Made by a program: the position numbers and the translations under genes. Positions 35,363 to 43,933 of a DNA stretch of 64,000 bases are shown here, one piece after another (position 1 is the first letter of the stretch; each line of letters begins with the position of its first letter). The DNA lies in contig JACRPS010000003.1 of NCBI GenBank assembly GCA_016223085.1, positions 124,001 through 188,000 of the forward strand. The letters are read 5' to 3'. The notes under the pieces were generated by a model. It had not been told where the DNA came from. It worked only from the letters and a program-made list of their open reading frames with translations, and did not search any database. This DNA is from Chloroflexota bacterium (GTDB taxonomy: Bacteria > Chloroflexota > Anaerolineae > Aggregatilineales > Phototrophicaceae).

Positions 35363-36549
35363 TAGCCCTCAGGTAAGACGTACTCCGCAGCCGCCGCTGC
35401 CAGCAGCGCCACACCCAGCGGCAGCGCCTCCTCCACAAAATCGAATCGGGGGTGATGGTGGCCGTAATACACGTCCTGATCGGGCACCTTCGCCCCCAGG
35501 AAGAAGTACATCCCCGGTATGTTGTCCATGAACAGGCCAACATCCTCCGCGCCCATCGTACGCTCGTTCAGGCTCAGCCTGTCGTCGCCAACGATCTGCC
35601 GGAACACCTCGCGCAGCCGGGCGCTCACGTCAGGATGGTTCACCACCGGCAGCAGTTGGTGGTTCAGGCGCAGTTCCGCCGTGCAGCCCATCGCCCCGGC
35701 TATGCCCTCGCTGATCTCAAACATCCGGCGTTCCACCAGATCGCGCACCTCAAGCCGGAACGTCCGCACCGTACCCCGTAGCTCCACATCCTGCGGAATC
35801 ACGTTGAAGGCCGTGCCCGCCTGCATCTGCGTGACCGATACCACCGCGCTGTCCAGCGGGTTGACGCTCCGGCTGGCGATGGTCTGGAAAGCGGTGATGA
35901 CATGCGCTGCGCACACCACTGGGTCAACTGCCAGATGAGGCGAGGCAGCGTGCCCGCCCTTGCCCGTGACCTTAAGCGTAAATTCCGATGAACCGGCCAT
36001 GACCGGCCCATCAGCTACGCCCAGCGCGCCAAACGGCAGCCCGTTCCAGATGTGCAGCCCCAGGCTCACATCCGGGCGCGGGTCACGCAGCACGCCGTCG
36101 GCGATCATCGCTTTGGCGCCCCCCGCCACTTCCTCCGCCGGCTGGAACACAAATTTCACCCGCCCTTTCACCTGCTCGCGCCGCCGGGAGAGCAATTTTG
36201 CCACGCCCAGCGCAATTGTGGTATGTCCATCGTGACCGCAGGCGTGCATCCTGCCCGGTTCGGCGGAGGCGAAGTCAAACGTGTTTTCCTCGCAGATGGG
36301 CAGCGCGTCCATATCGGCGCGCACCAGCACCGTCGGCCCGTCCTGGTCGCCTTCCAGCAGGCCGACCACGCCGGTTTTACCAACGCCGGTCTGCACTTCC
36401 AGCCCCAGACGGGTCAGTTCTTCCGCCACGATACCGGCGGTACGGAATTCTTCAAAGGCCAGTTCCGGGTGCCGGTGGAAATCGCGGCGGCGGGCGATCA
36501 GTTCATCCCGCAGCCCTTCCGCTTCGGCCATAAAATTCATTTTTGCCAT
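35362..36549 (-). CDS. M20-family amidohydrolase
   Basis: 395 residues. Metal ligands are visible in H-A-C-G-H-D-G-H (about 103-110), the A-D-M-D-A-L-P segment, and the catalytic E-E pair in Q-P-A-E-E-V-A-G-G. The dimerisation (lid) domain starts near 185 with G-K-G-G-H-A-A-S-P-H. The closest known groups are hippurate hydrolases and N-acyl-amino-acid or diaminopimelate deacetylases; the substrate cannot be read. The next gene downstream overlaps its stop by one base. Confidence 0.93.
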   Translation of the reverse strand: MAKMNFMAEAEGLRDELIARRRDFHRHPELAFEEFRTAGIVAEELTRLGLEVQTGVGKTGVVGLLEGDQDGPTVLVRADMDALPICEENTFDFASAEPGRMHACGHDGHTTIALGVAKLLSRRREQVKGRVKFVFQPAEEVAGGAKAMIADGVLRDPRPDVSLGLHIWNGLPFGALGVADGPVMAGSSEFTLKVTGKGGHAASPHLAVDPVVCAAHVITAFQTIASRSVNPLDSAVVSVTQMQAGTAFNVIPQDVELRGTVRTFRLEVRDLVERRMFEISEGIAGAMGCTAELRLNHQLLPVVNHPDVSARLREVFRQIVGDDRLSLNERTMGAEDVGLFMDNIPGMYFFLGAKVPDQDVYYGHHHPRFDFVEEALPLGVALLAAAAAEYVLPEG

Positions 36550-36579
36550 CGCTGTCTCGCCATATATACCAATGATTGT

Positions 36580-36609
36580 GTAGGGGCGAGCCTGTGTGCC
36601 CGCCCCTAC
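36580..36609. repeat. Palindromic element, family B-like (diverged)
   Basis: 30 bp with outer arms GTAGGGGCGAG and CCCGCCCCTAC and a degenerate centre (CCTGTGTG). It lies between the PIG-L and M20 genes. Confidence 0.8.
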
Positions 36610-36617
36610 TGGACCAA

Positions 36618-37328
36618 TTATAAGTTCAGCACCCGGAACACCTCAACGTAACGCGGCGCATCCGGCGGCGCTTCCGGGTCTATATTACCGCGAATACGCT
36701 GCTCCAGCGCGTCCATGTCCGCGATCTGGCTTTTGTGTTCGCGCAGGGCGCGGATGCGCGTTTCCACGTAGGGCGTTATGTCTACTTTGACGTTTGGGTC
36801 GCGGGTGATCGTCAGCCAGATGTGGCTGACCTTGTGCGGCGCCAGACCTTCATCCCGCTCCAGTTCGGGGAAGTACATGTGGTTGCCCGCCGCCGGGAAG
36901 ACCGCTTCCAGCGCTGCCGCGCCAATCGTGCGGTGGTCAGGATGATTCGGGCGGTTCCACAGGTTGTACCAGGTGGTCGGGTCGTTCGTTACCAGAATAT
37001 CCGGTTTGCGCAGGCGAATCATACGGACGATGTCCCGTTTCAGTTCCGGCGTCACCAGGAGTTCGCCGTCCCGGTAGCGTAAAAAGACCACATCCTGCAC
37101 GCCCAGCACCGCCGCCGCGCAGCGTTCTTCTTCCTCGCGGATGGCGACCAGCTTTTCCGGTGTCATGTCCGGCAGATCGCTGCCCTTGTCGCCGCTGGTT
37201 GCCAGCACAAACGTGATGGCTGCGCCCTCTGCCGCCCACCGGGCAAAGGTAGCCCCGCAGAAAAACTCCGGGTCGTCCGGGTGAGCAAACACACCCATGA
37301 TTCGTTTTGGCCGGGATGTTTCCGCCAT
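36618..37328 (-). CDS. PIG-L (LmbE) family deacetylase
   Basis: 236 residues from ATG 37328; the upstream continuation of the frame is a palindromic element. The zinc motif F-A-H-P-D-D-P-E is at about 14-21 and the third ligand is in H-P-D-H-R-T (about 121). The family removes N-acetyl groups from sugar conjugates such as GlcNAc-PI, mycothiol or bacillithiol precursors and some antibiotics; no thiol-pathway partner is near, so the substrate is open. Confidence 0.92.
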   Translation of the reverse strand: MAETSRPKRIMGVFAHPDDPEFFCGATFARWAAEGAAITFVLATSGDKGSDLPDMTPEKLVAIREEEERCAAAVLGVQDVVFLRYRDGELLVTPELKRDIVRMIRLRKPDILVTNDPTTWYNLWNRPNHPDHRTIGAAALEAVFPAAGNHMYFPELERDEGLAPHKVSHIWLTITRDPNVKVDITPYVETRIRALREHKSQIADMDALEQRIRGNIDPEAPPDAPRYVEVFRVLNL

Positions 37329-37359
37329 GATTGCTCCAGCGAGCTTGACAGGTGTTTTG

Positions 37360-37388
37360 GTAGGGGCGAATCGCTGGTTCGCCCCTAT
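37360..37388. repeat. Palindromic element, family B (GAATCGCTGGTTC core)
   Basis: 29 bp, left arm GTAGGGGCGAA, right arm TTCGCCCCTAT; the core has two mismatches. It lies between ricT and the PIG-L gene. Read on the minus strand it is open in the PIG-L frame upstream of the true start. Confidence 0.88.
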
Positions 37389-37400
37389 CACGTCCACGCC

Positions 37401-38333
37401 TTACGATTCTTCTTCCGTCTTCTGCTTGCCCGGCTTGGCGCCGCACTCACACGGGCCATCGCCGTGTTTGGCGCACGGCTCCTTGGCCTTCTTTTGCAGG
37501 GCTTCCCACTCCTCCAGCGGGATGATTTCCTCACGCTGGACGACGTAACGCACATCTTCGACCAGCACGGTCACGGCGTCCTGCAATGGGTGAACATCCA
37601 GCACCTTGCCTTCGCCGTGCGGCGTGCCGATGCGTTTGTTTTTCTTCGGCAGGTGTTTGCGCGCTTCCACGTACTGTTCGTACTCGTAGACCAGGCAGCA
37701 GCGCAGCCGCCCGCACATCCCCGTGATTTCCGATGGGTTGAGCGAAATCCCCTGCGCCTTCGCCATCTTGATGGAAATCGGGCTGAAGTCGGTCAGGAAA
37801 GTGCTGCAGCAGCGCAGTTCGCCGCACGCGCCGAAGCCACCCAGCAGCTTGGCAACGTCACGCGGGCCGATCTGCCGCATCTCCACCTGGGAATGCGGGA
37901 ACAACCGGCTCAGTTCGTTCCACAGGCGGCTGGTGTTGATCTTGTCTTCCGCCGTGAACAAAAACGTCAGCAGGCTGCCATCGTAGTTGTAGTGCGCGGC
38001 GACAAACTTCACGTTGTCAAAGCCGCCAAGCTGCGCCGCCTTGTCCTCGCATTTTTCCAGCGCCTCATCCTGCTTCGCTTCCCATTCCTGTTTGAGCAGC
38101 AGATCGCGCGGCGTCGCCAGCCGCATGATCGGCTTGTAGTCCATCGTATTATCATCGGCGGCAGCAAAGGCCGACACCTGCCCCATCTGCCGCCCCCGCG
38201 CCGTTTCTACAATCACATAATCCCCGATTTGCAGGTCAGGAAATTCACTGTAATCAAAATGATACAGTTTGCCAACTTTATGAAAACGCACACCGGCAAC
38301 CATTCGCTGCCGAACCATTGCAACCTCAGACAT
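37401..38333 (-). CDS. ricT: PSP1-domain protein RicT
   Basis: 310 residues. The PSP1 domain covers about 60-150, with Y-V-I-V-E-T-A-R-G near 38. The Cys-rich region C-G-E-L-R-C-C-S-T-F (about 170) and C-G-R-L-R-C-C-L-V-Y-E (about 206) matches the iron-sulphur-binding cysteines of Bacillus RicT (YaaT), part of a complex that affects RNase Y and mRNA decay. The C-terminus has another C-A-K-H-G-D-G-P-C-E-C-G cluster. RicA and RicF are not nearby. The long tail after 270 is Lys/Glu-rich. Confidence 0.92.
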   Translation of the reverse strand: MSEVAMVRQRMVAGVRFHKVGKLYHFDYSEFPDLQIGDYVIVETARGRQMGQVSAFAAADDNTMDYKPIMRLATPRDLLLKQEWEAKQDEALEKCEDKAAQLGGFDNVKFVAAHYNYDGSLLTFLFTAEDKINTSRLWNELSRLFPHSQVEMRQIGPRDVAKLLGGFGACGELRCCSTFLTDFSPISIKMAKAQGISLNPSEITGMCGRLRCCLVYEYEQYVEARKHLPKKNKRIGTPHGEGKVLDVHPLQDAVTVLVEDVRYVVQREEIIPLEEWEALQKKAKEPCAKHGDGPCECGAKPGKQKTEEES

Positions 38334-38419
38334 TGTTGATTTATCCCACTAATGAGCGAACGATCTCTGACTTTTGTCCTCATACATCATACGGCACAGT
38401 TGTCCGTCCTGGCAAAAGT

Positions 38420-38448
38420 TTGACATAAATTCGGCAAAATGCTAGTCT
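38420..38448 (+). promoter_or_regulatory. Promoter of lysC
   Basis: TTGACA (38420-38425) and TAGTCT (38443-38448), 17 bp apart. Transcription would start near 38455, where the leader inverted repeat begins. Confidence 0.65.
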
Positions 38449-38454
38449 CAAAAA

Positions 38455-38536
38455 GCCGCAAACCGTAACGCAGGCTTTGACATCGGGTTAGAACGCGCAG
38501 GATACCGTCGCGTTGTACGTGGCTTTTGTTTGCGGC
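38455..38536 (+). promoter_or_regulatory. Leader inverted repeat before the lysC ribosome binding site
   Basis: GCCGCAAAC (38455-38463) at the predicted transcript 5' end is the exact complement of GTTTGCGGC (38528-38536), which ends directly before the G-rich ribosome binding site. AAAAGCC (38451-38457) can instead pair with GGCTTTT (38521-38527), though its first bases may lie before the transcript start. The pairings are partly exclusive, as in a leader switch. Confidence 0.5.
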
Positions 38537-38546
38537 GGGGGGAAGC

Positions 38547-39953
38547 ATGACCACCCTGGTGATGAAATTTGGCGGCTCGTCCGTCGGTACAAAAACAGCC
38601 TTAACCCAGGTTCTCAGCATCGTGCTGCACGAACGCGAACAGTGGGATAATTTGATTCTCGTCGTATCCGCCCTGGATGGCGTGACCGACGCGCTGATCG
38701 AAGCGGCGCATCTGGCGCACCTGGGCAACCAGCGCGGCTACCGGCGTATCGTCGCCAACCTGCGCACCCGCCACATGGCCCTGATCGAAGAACTGCCGCT
38801 GGGCGCGACGGAACGCTCCGCCCTGCAAGCCGACATAGACCGGCTGCTGTTCGACATGCTCGGCATGTATGAAACCATGTCAAACACCCCTGCCGAAACG
38901 CCCGTCCCCGACCTGATTGATGCGACCATCGGCGTGGGCGAAAAGCTGGCAGCGCGGATTATCGCGGCGCTACTGCGGCAGAAAGACGTTCGCAGTGTGG
39001 CGCTGGATGCGACTGATCTGATCGTGACCGACGACACTTTCGGCAACGCCACGCCGGATATTCCCCTGACGTGCGAACGGATTCGCACTCACCTGCTGCC
39101 CAGTCTGGAACGGCGCATCGTGCCGGTTGTGACCGGCTTCATCGGCGCGACCCGGACTGGCAAACCGACAACGCTGGGGCGCGGTGGCAGCGACTATACC
39201 GCGTCCATTTTTGCCATCTGCGCCAATGCCAACGAAACCTGGATTTGGACCGGCGTGGACGGCATGATGACCGCCGACCCGCGCGAAGTAGACAGCGCGC
39301 AGGTGATTCCGCGTCTATCGTATGAAGAAGTGGCTGAACTGGCCTACTTTGGCGCGCGGGTGTTACACGCCCGTATGATCGGCCCACTGCGCGACCAGCA
39401 CATCCCGCTGCGGATTAAAAACGTGTTTAAGCCGCAGCAGCCCGGCACACTGATTCATGACGCTCCGCCAGAGCCGCCGCAGCAGTTGAAGGCGGTTACG
39501 TCCATTTCCGGCATCGCGCTCACCGCGGCGCGCAACGGCCCGCTGTCACCCATCCGCCAGTTGGTAGACCGGACGCTGGTCGCCACCACCCACACCCATG
39601 CCGACGTGATGATCTCATCGCAATCCGCCACGCACAGCCTGGTGTGTTTTCTCGTCCCGACCAGCGCCGGGCCAGACGCCGTTCACGCGGCGCGGACGAT
39701 GCTGGAACAGGAATTGCGGGATACGCCGGATACGGCAGCCTGGACGGTGAAACCGGTCGGCATTGTCACCGTCATCCGCGACAAAATTGACGAAGCACCA
39801 CTGCTAATCGCCGGCATCATCCAGTGCCTCGCCGGGCAGCGTATCCTGGCGCTGACGCTGGGGCCGTCGCGGTGCAGCCTGTCCATCGTGGTTGAGCCGG
39901 AGCAGGTTGATCAGACACTGCTGGCGATTCACGATCTCATCATCCATCAATAG
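38547..39953 (+). CDS. lysC: Aspartate kinase
   Basis: 468 residues from ATG 38547, with a G-rich ribosome binding site before it. The kinase domain has M-K-F-G-G-S-S-V-G (about 6-14), G-R-G-G-S-D-Y-T-A-S (about 212-221) and W-T-G-V-D-G-M-M-T-A-D-P-R. Two ACT domains follow (about 315-468) and should bind lysine or threonine as feedback inhibitors. It phosphorylates aspartate, the first step to lysine, threonine, methionine and diaminopimelate. It ends 7 bp into the convergent glnA stop region. Confidence 0.95.
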   Translation: MTTLVMKFGGSSVGTKTALTQVLSIVLHEREQWDNLILVVSALDGVTDALIEAAHLAHLGNQRGYRRIVANLRTRHMALIEELPLGATERSALQADIDRLLFDMLGMYETMSNTPAETPVPDLIDATIGVGEKLAARIIAALLRQKDVRSVALDATDLIVTDDTFGNATPDIPLTCERIRTHLLPSLERRIVPVVTGFIGATRTGKPTTLGRGGSDYTASIFAICANANETWIWTGVDGMMTADPREVDSAQVIPRLSYEEVAELAYFGARVLHARMIGPLRDQHIPLRIKNVFKPQQPGTLIHDAPPEPPQQLKAVTSISGIALTAARNGPLSPIRQLVDRTLVATTHTHADVMISSQSATHSLVCFLVPTSAGPDAVHAARTMLEQELRDTPDTAAWTVKPVGIVTVIRDKIDEAPLLIAGIIQCLAGQRILALTLGPSRCSLSIVVEPEQVDQTLLAIHDLIIHQ

Positions 39954-41281
39954 CGCAGCAGATACCGTTCCAGCTCCCAGGGCGTCACCTGCTGGTTATA
40001 GGCGTCAAACTCCTGCCGTTTGGCGGCGATGTAACGGTCGCTGACGTATGCCCCAAGCGCCGACAGAATCACGTCGTCCTGGCTCAGGGCGTCGAGTGCC
40101 TCTCCCAGTGAGGTCGGCAGCACTTCAAGCTGGCGCAGGCGAGTGCGTTCCTGCCGCACCAGCGTTTCTTCCAGCGGGTCAGGCAGCGGCATCTGCTGGC
40201 GGATGCCGTCCAGCCCGGCCATGAGCATGACGGCGCTGGCAAGGTACGGGTTGGCGCTGGGGTCGGGGCAGCGCAGTTCCAGCCGGGTGTGGGCTTCCTT
40301 GCCCGCCGAGATATGCGGCACGCGGATGAGCGCCGCCCGGTTGATATGCGCCCAGGTCACGTTTACCGGCGCTTCAAAGCTCGTCCCCAGACGTTTGTAC
40401 GAGTTCACCAGCGGCGCCAGCACGGCGCACATGGCGCGGGCGTGGGCAAGCTGTCCGGCCAGGAAATACCTGGCAACTTCCGACAGACCGTACTGGTCGC
40501 TTGAATCGGCAAAAACGTTTTGCCCGGTATTTAGATCGTGCAGGCTTTGATGCGTGTGCATTCCCGACCCCGGCAGGTTTTCGTCCGGGCGCGGCATAAA
40601 GGTGCAGTGCAGATTATGGCGGCGCGCCACCGCTTTCAGCGCCACCCGCGCCATCAGGATTTTATCGGCCTGTGCCAGCGCCTCGTCATAGCGGAAGTCT
40701 ATCTCGTGCTGGCCAGAGCCGATTTCATGGTGAGTTGAGTCTACGCCGATGTTCATCTGCGCCAGCGTCGCCAGCATCTGCCGCCGGATGGACTGCGACA
40801 TATCGGTGGACATGTCAAAATAGCTGGCTTCGTCCTGCGGCAGGCGTGGGGTAAACCCCTGTCCGTTCTCCCCCCGGAACAGGAAAAATTCGAGTTCCAC
40901 CCCGGTGTTATAGGCGAAGCCCATCTCTGCTGCCTGCTTCAGCGCCCGCATCAGCACATTGCGCGGGTCGCCGATAAATGGGTCGCCCTGCAAGGTATGC
41001 ACGGTGCAGATCAGGCAGGCGGTGCGTTCGTCGTGTGGGTCCCAGGGCAGAATCGTGAAAGTGTCCAGATCAGGCACCAGCACCATGTCGCTCTCGGCAA
41101 CCCGCGCAAAACCTTCGATGGATGAGCCATCAAAATGAGAACCATCGTCCAGCACCTCCGGCAGCTTGCTGGTTGGCACGGTTACGCTTTTGACCATGCC
41201 GGTGATGTCCGTGAACCACAGGTCTACAAACCGCACGCCGTGTTCATCAACGGCGGCCAGAATCGCCTCTTTTGTTGCCAT
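39947..41281 (-). CDS. glnA: Glutamine synthetase, type I
   Basis: 444 residues from ATG 41281 (M-A-T-K-E-A-I), the usual family start; the longer frame runs into a palindromic element. The beta-grasp domain (about 15-95; D-G-S-S-I-E-G-F) and the catalytic domain (E-I-G-S-G-Q-H-E-I-D, G-S-G-M-H-T-H-Q-S, R-L-E-L-R-C-P-D) are complete. The N-L-Y-D-L-P adenylylation site of enterobacterial GlnA is replaced by T-L-V-R-Q-E-R, so control by adenylylation is unlikely. The start region carries no obvious GlnR box. Confidence 0.95.
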   Translation of the reverse strand: MATKEAILAAVDEHGVRFVDLWFTDITGMVKSVTVPTSKLPEVLDDGSHFDGSSIEGFARVAESDMVLVPDLDTFTILPWDPHDERTACLICTVHTLQGDPFIGDPRNVLMRALKQAAEMGFAYNTGVELEFFLFRGENGQGFTPRLPQDEASYFDMSTDMSQSIRRQMLATLAQMNIGVDSTHHEIGSGQHEIDFRYDEALAQADKILMARVALKAVARRHNLHCTFMPRPDENLPGSGMHTHQSLHDLNTGQNVFADSSDQYGLSEVARYFLAGQLAHARAMCAVLAPLVNSYKRLGTSFEAPVNVTWAHINRAALIRVPHISAGKEAHTRLELRCPDPSANPYLASAVMLMAGLDGIRQQMPLPDPLEETLVRQERTRLRQLEVLPTSLGEALDALSQDDVILSALGAYVSDRYIAAKRQEFDAYNQQVTPWELERYLLRY

Positions 41282-41303
41282 AAACGACCTTTCAGACATG
41301 GGT

Positions 41304-41331
41304 GTAGGGACACGATACATCGTGTCCCTAC
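41304..41331. repeat. Palindromic element, family A (GATACATC core)
   Basis: Half-site GTAGGGACACGATA, with one mismatch in the core. It lies 22 bp upstream of the glnA start codon on the leader side. Confidence 0.9.
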
Positions 41332-41432
41332 ATCATCAACCATTTGGCAGGTGAATATACCCAAAGTCGAGGCAGCCTAACCAGGGAGGAGATTGCCAAA
41401 AATTACGGCGTTCGCTTGTGGAGGGCAGACAA

Positions 41433-41897
41433 TTATTCCGGCGCCGGCAGCAGCCCCAGGTGCGCCAGCAGCGCGTCAATCCCTAGCAGGTAGCTCTGCC
41501 AGCCGAAGCCGCTGATCTGACCGATACACACCGGCGCGATCATCGAAACGTGCCGGAATGACTCGCGAGCGTGGATATTCGACAGGTGGATTTCGACTAC
41601 CGGCAGACCGATGGCGCTGATCGTATCACGCAGAGCGATTGACGTGTGCGTATACGCGCCGGGGTTAAACACCACACCGCTGGCCCAGGTCGCCGCAGTT
41701 TGCAGGATGTCAATCAACAGGCCTTCGTAGTTGGACTGTTCCGCCCGCAGTTCCACACCGCGCCGCCGGGCATGAATGCCGGCCCACTGGTTAATCTGTT
41801 CCAGCGTGACCCGCCCGTATACTTCCGGTTCGCGTGTACCAAGCAGATTCAGGTTCGGCCCGTGCAGCAGCAGAATTTCTTTCGCCATCGTGGTCAC
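41433..41897 (-). CDS. aroQ: 3-dehydroquinate dehydratase, type II
   Basis: 154 residues. It dehydrates 3-dehydroquinate in the shikimate pathway. [15 protein letters not shown] (about 11-25) holds the active-site Tyr/Arg loop region, with N-P-G-A-Y-T-H-T-S and [11 protein letters not shown] intact. The GTG at 41897 overlaps the stop of the upstream zinc-ribbon gene (GTGA), which favours it; an ATG three codons further in is the alternative. It is the last gene of the aro cluster. Confidence 0.96.
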   Translation of the reverse strand: MTTMAKEILLLHGPNLNLLGTREPEVYGRVTLEQINQWAGIHARRRGVELRAEQSNYEGLLIDILQTAATWASGVVFNPGAYTHTSIALRDTISAIGLPVVEIHLSNIHARESFRHVSMIAPVCIGQISGFGWQSYLLGIDALLAHLGLLPAPE

Positions 41898-42352
41898 TCG
41901 CTTACTGGCAGGTCACATTCCCGGCACACCGAAACAGCGCGCGCATAGGACAGGTCACAGTTCGGGCACGTGCGCCGTTCCGTGCCCACTGCCACATTGA
42001 CGATGTTCCACGCTGCTTCCCGCTCCAGCCCGGCAGCGTTCAGATCGCGCACGAAATACTCAATCGGGTAGCCGCCCTCCAGCCGCGACTTCGCCGAATT
42101 GATTAAACCGGCCAGGTCGTTTTTTGGCACGGGCGGTTTCACGTCCAGCACTTCGGGACGGTACGTCAGATGGCAGGTCTGGCACTGCACAAACTCACCC
42201 GCGTCCCCCATCGGAATCAGCGGAATGAAATACAGGCTGAAGTAGCGTTTGGCCTGCTTGCGCTCGTAGGCGCGGGTGGTCCGGCAATTGGGACAATAAA
42301 ACTGGCCGCTGCCGGTTGTCTTCATTTTATTGGACGTGCCAAAGATAATCAT
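41894..42352 (-). CDS. Zinc-ribbon protein of the aro cluster, function unknown
   Basis: 152 residues from ATG 42352, with AAAGGA before it. A first C-x2-C pair is Y-C-P-N-C-R (about 20-23), a second V-Q-C-Q-T-C-H-L (about 57-60), and a third and fourth at the C-terminus (T-C-P-N-C and S-V-C-R-E-C). The region after the second pair resembles the SHOCT-like or DUF1676-like tails of zinc-ribbon proteins with F-I-P-L-I-P-M-G. It is tightly placed between aroB (13 bp) and aroQ (4-bp overlap), yet no shikimate role is known to me. Confidence 0.78.
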   Translation of the reverse strand: MIIFGTSNKMKTTGSGQFYCPNCRTTRAYERKQAKRYFSLYFIPLIPMGDAGEFVQCQTCHLTYRPEVLDVKPPVPKNDLAGLINSAKSRLEGGYPIEYFVRDLNAAGLEREAAWNIVNVAVGTERRTCPNCDLSYARAVSVCRECDLPVSE

Positions 42353-42365
42353 CTTGCTTATCCTT

Positions 42366-43442
42366 TCAGCGCAGGCTATCCAGCACACTCAGCACGCGCT
42401 CGCGCGGCACATCTTCCACAATCACCGGCTGACCCACACCGCGCAGCAGCACAAACCGGGATCGGCCAGCCTGCCACTTTTTGTCGGTGCCCATCGCCGC
42501 GTAAATCGCATCGGCATCAAAACCTTCGATTCGAGTGGGCAGGCCAATCCGGGTGAGAATATCCTGTACGCGCCGGGGCAGCGCCGCGTCCGCCAACCCC
42601 AGTGCGTAAGACAGCCGCGCCGCCGCCAGCAGCCCAACGCCAACCGCCTCGCCGTGCGGCCACGCGTAGCCCGATACCTGCTCGATGGCATGGGCGAAGG
42701 TGTGCCCCAGGTTGAGGTGCGCGCGAACGCTGCGCTCATACGGATCCTGCTGCACCACGTCCACCTTGACCTGCACCGCCCGCCGCACCAGTTCCGCCGC
42801 ATCCTGTGGTGACACGGCGTTGCCATGTTCGTTCTCGATCAGTTGCAGCAACCCTTCATCCGCCAGCAGGCCGTGTTTAATGACCTCCGCCATCCCGCAG
42901 CGCCACTCGCGCGGGGGCAGCGTGTGCAATACATCCGGGTCAATCAGCACCGCGTCCGGCTGCTTAAACGCGCCCACCAGATTTTTCCCCTGCGGCAAAT
43001 CCACGCCGACCTTGCCGCCGACGCTCGAATCCACCATCGCCAGCAGGCTCGTCGGTACCTGCACCAGCCGCACGCCGCGCATGTAGGTCGCCGCCGCGAA
43101 GCCAACGGTATCACCCACCACGCCGCCGCCCAGCGCGATCACCGTGCCAGTGCGATCTAATCCAGCCGCCACAAAATCAGTGTAGAGTTTCGCCACCGTC
43201 GCCAGCGTTTTGTACTGCTCACCGTCGGGAATCGTGACCAGCGCCGCGTCGGGCAGCGCCCGCGCCAGCGGTTCGCCATACAGCGGCGCAAGCGTCGTGT
43301 TGGTAGCGACCACAACCGGTGAAGCGATGTAGGGGCGAACCGGCGGTTCGCCCCTACGGGCAATGCTCTGCAACACCCCCGGCTCAATCCAGATATCGTA
43401 GTCGCCGCCGGGCGCGGTTACACGGATGTGGTCTGCTGCCAC
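42366..43442 (-). CDS. aroB: 3-dehydroquinate synthase with an in-frame palindromic-element peptide
   Basis: 358 residues. It converts DAHP to 3-dehydroquinate with NAD+ and a metal ion. P-D-G-E-Q-Y-K-T (about 72-79), G-G-G-V-V-G-D-T-V-G-F-A-A-A, M-V-D-S-S-V-G-G-K-V-G-V-D and the metal ligands in E-V-I-K-H-G and G-H-T-F-A-H-A-I-E are intact. Residues 29-38 (R-R-G-E-P-P-V-R-P-Y) are encoded by a palindromic element and sit in the turn between the first helix and the next strand, where orthologues usually have a shorter linker. It overlaps aroK by 25 bp. Confidence 0.95.
   Translation of the reverse strand: MAADHIRVTAPGGDYDIWIEPGVLQSIARRGEPPVRPYIASPVVVATNTTLAPLYGEPLARALPDAALVTIPDGEQYKTLATVAKLYTDFVAAGLDRTGTVIALGGGVVGDTVGFAAATYMRGVRLVQVPTSLLAMVDSSVGGKVGVDLPQGKNLVGAFKQPDAVLIDPDVLHTLPPREWRCGMAEVIKHGLLADEGLLQLIENEHGNAVSPQDAAELVRRAVQVKVDVVQQDPYERSVRAHLNLGHTFAHAIEQVSGYAWPHGEAVGVGLLAAARLSYALGLADAALPRRVQDILTRIGLPTRIEGFDADAIYAAMGTDKKWQAGRSRFVLLRGVGQPVIVEDVPRERVLSVLDSLR
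43329..43357. repeat. Palindromic element, family B, inside aroB
   Basis: 29 bp, left arm GTAGGGGCGAACC, right arm GGTTCGCCCCTAC, core GGC: a near-perfect palindrome. It is translated on the minus strand as part of AroB. Confidence 0.93.
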
Positions 43443-43933
43443 CGTTCGACAACCTCCTGGGCCACCTGTGCCGGGGTTTTGTCAGTGGTATCAATCTGTA
43501 CCGGAATGGCGTCGTAGGCCGCGCGGCGCTGTTCCAGCAGGGCGCGCCAGTTGCCGCGCAGCAGCGGGCGTTCGCCGGAATCCTCTTTCAGACGCGCCTC
43601 AATCGCTTCCGGTGTCGCCGTCAGGCATACCACCACACCGGACGCCAGCATCACCTCGCGGTTGCCAGCATCCACCAGCGTCCCGCCTCCGGTGGCAATC
43701 ACCAGCCCGCGCCCTGCCGCCAGGAAACGGCACAGCCGGCGTTCGATGTGCCGGAAGCCTGCTTCACCCTCTTTGGCAAAAATCTCCGGGATGCTCATGC
43801 CCATGCGGTGCACGATCTCGGCGTCGGTATCCATAAACGGACGCCCCAGCCGGTCGGCGACCAACTGCCCAACGGTCGTTTTGCCCGTCCCCATAAAACC
43901 GGTGATGACGATGTTCCGGTCATTCGTAGCCAA
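43418..43933 (-). CDS. aroK: Shikimate kinase
   Basis: 171 residues. The P-loop G-F-M-G-T-G-K-T-T-V-G is at about 11-21, the shikimate-binding D-T-D-A-E-I at about 36-41, and the G-G-G-T-L-V and R-P-L-L-R lid segments follow. It phosphorylates shikimate with ATP. It overlaps aroC upstream by 14 bp and aroB downstream by 25 bp. Confidence 0.96.
   Translation of the reverse strand: MATNDRNIVITGFMGTGKTTVGQLVADRLGRPFMDTDAEIVHRMGMSIPEIFAKEGEAGFRHIERRLCRFLAAGRGLVIATGGGTLVDAGNREVMLASGVVVCLTATPEAIEARLKEDSGERPLLRGNWRALLEQRRAAYDAIPVQIDTTDKTPAQVAQEVVERWQQTTSV

Noticed and set aside
38450-38546. Lysine riboswitch upstream of lysC
   Set aside because: The leader is under 100 nt, far shorter than the known lysine riboswitch, and has only a simple inverted repeat.
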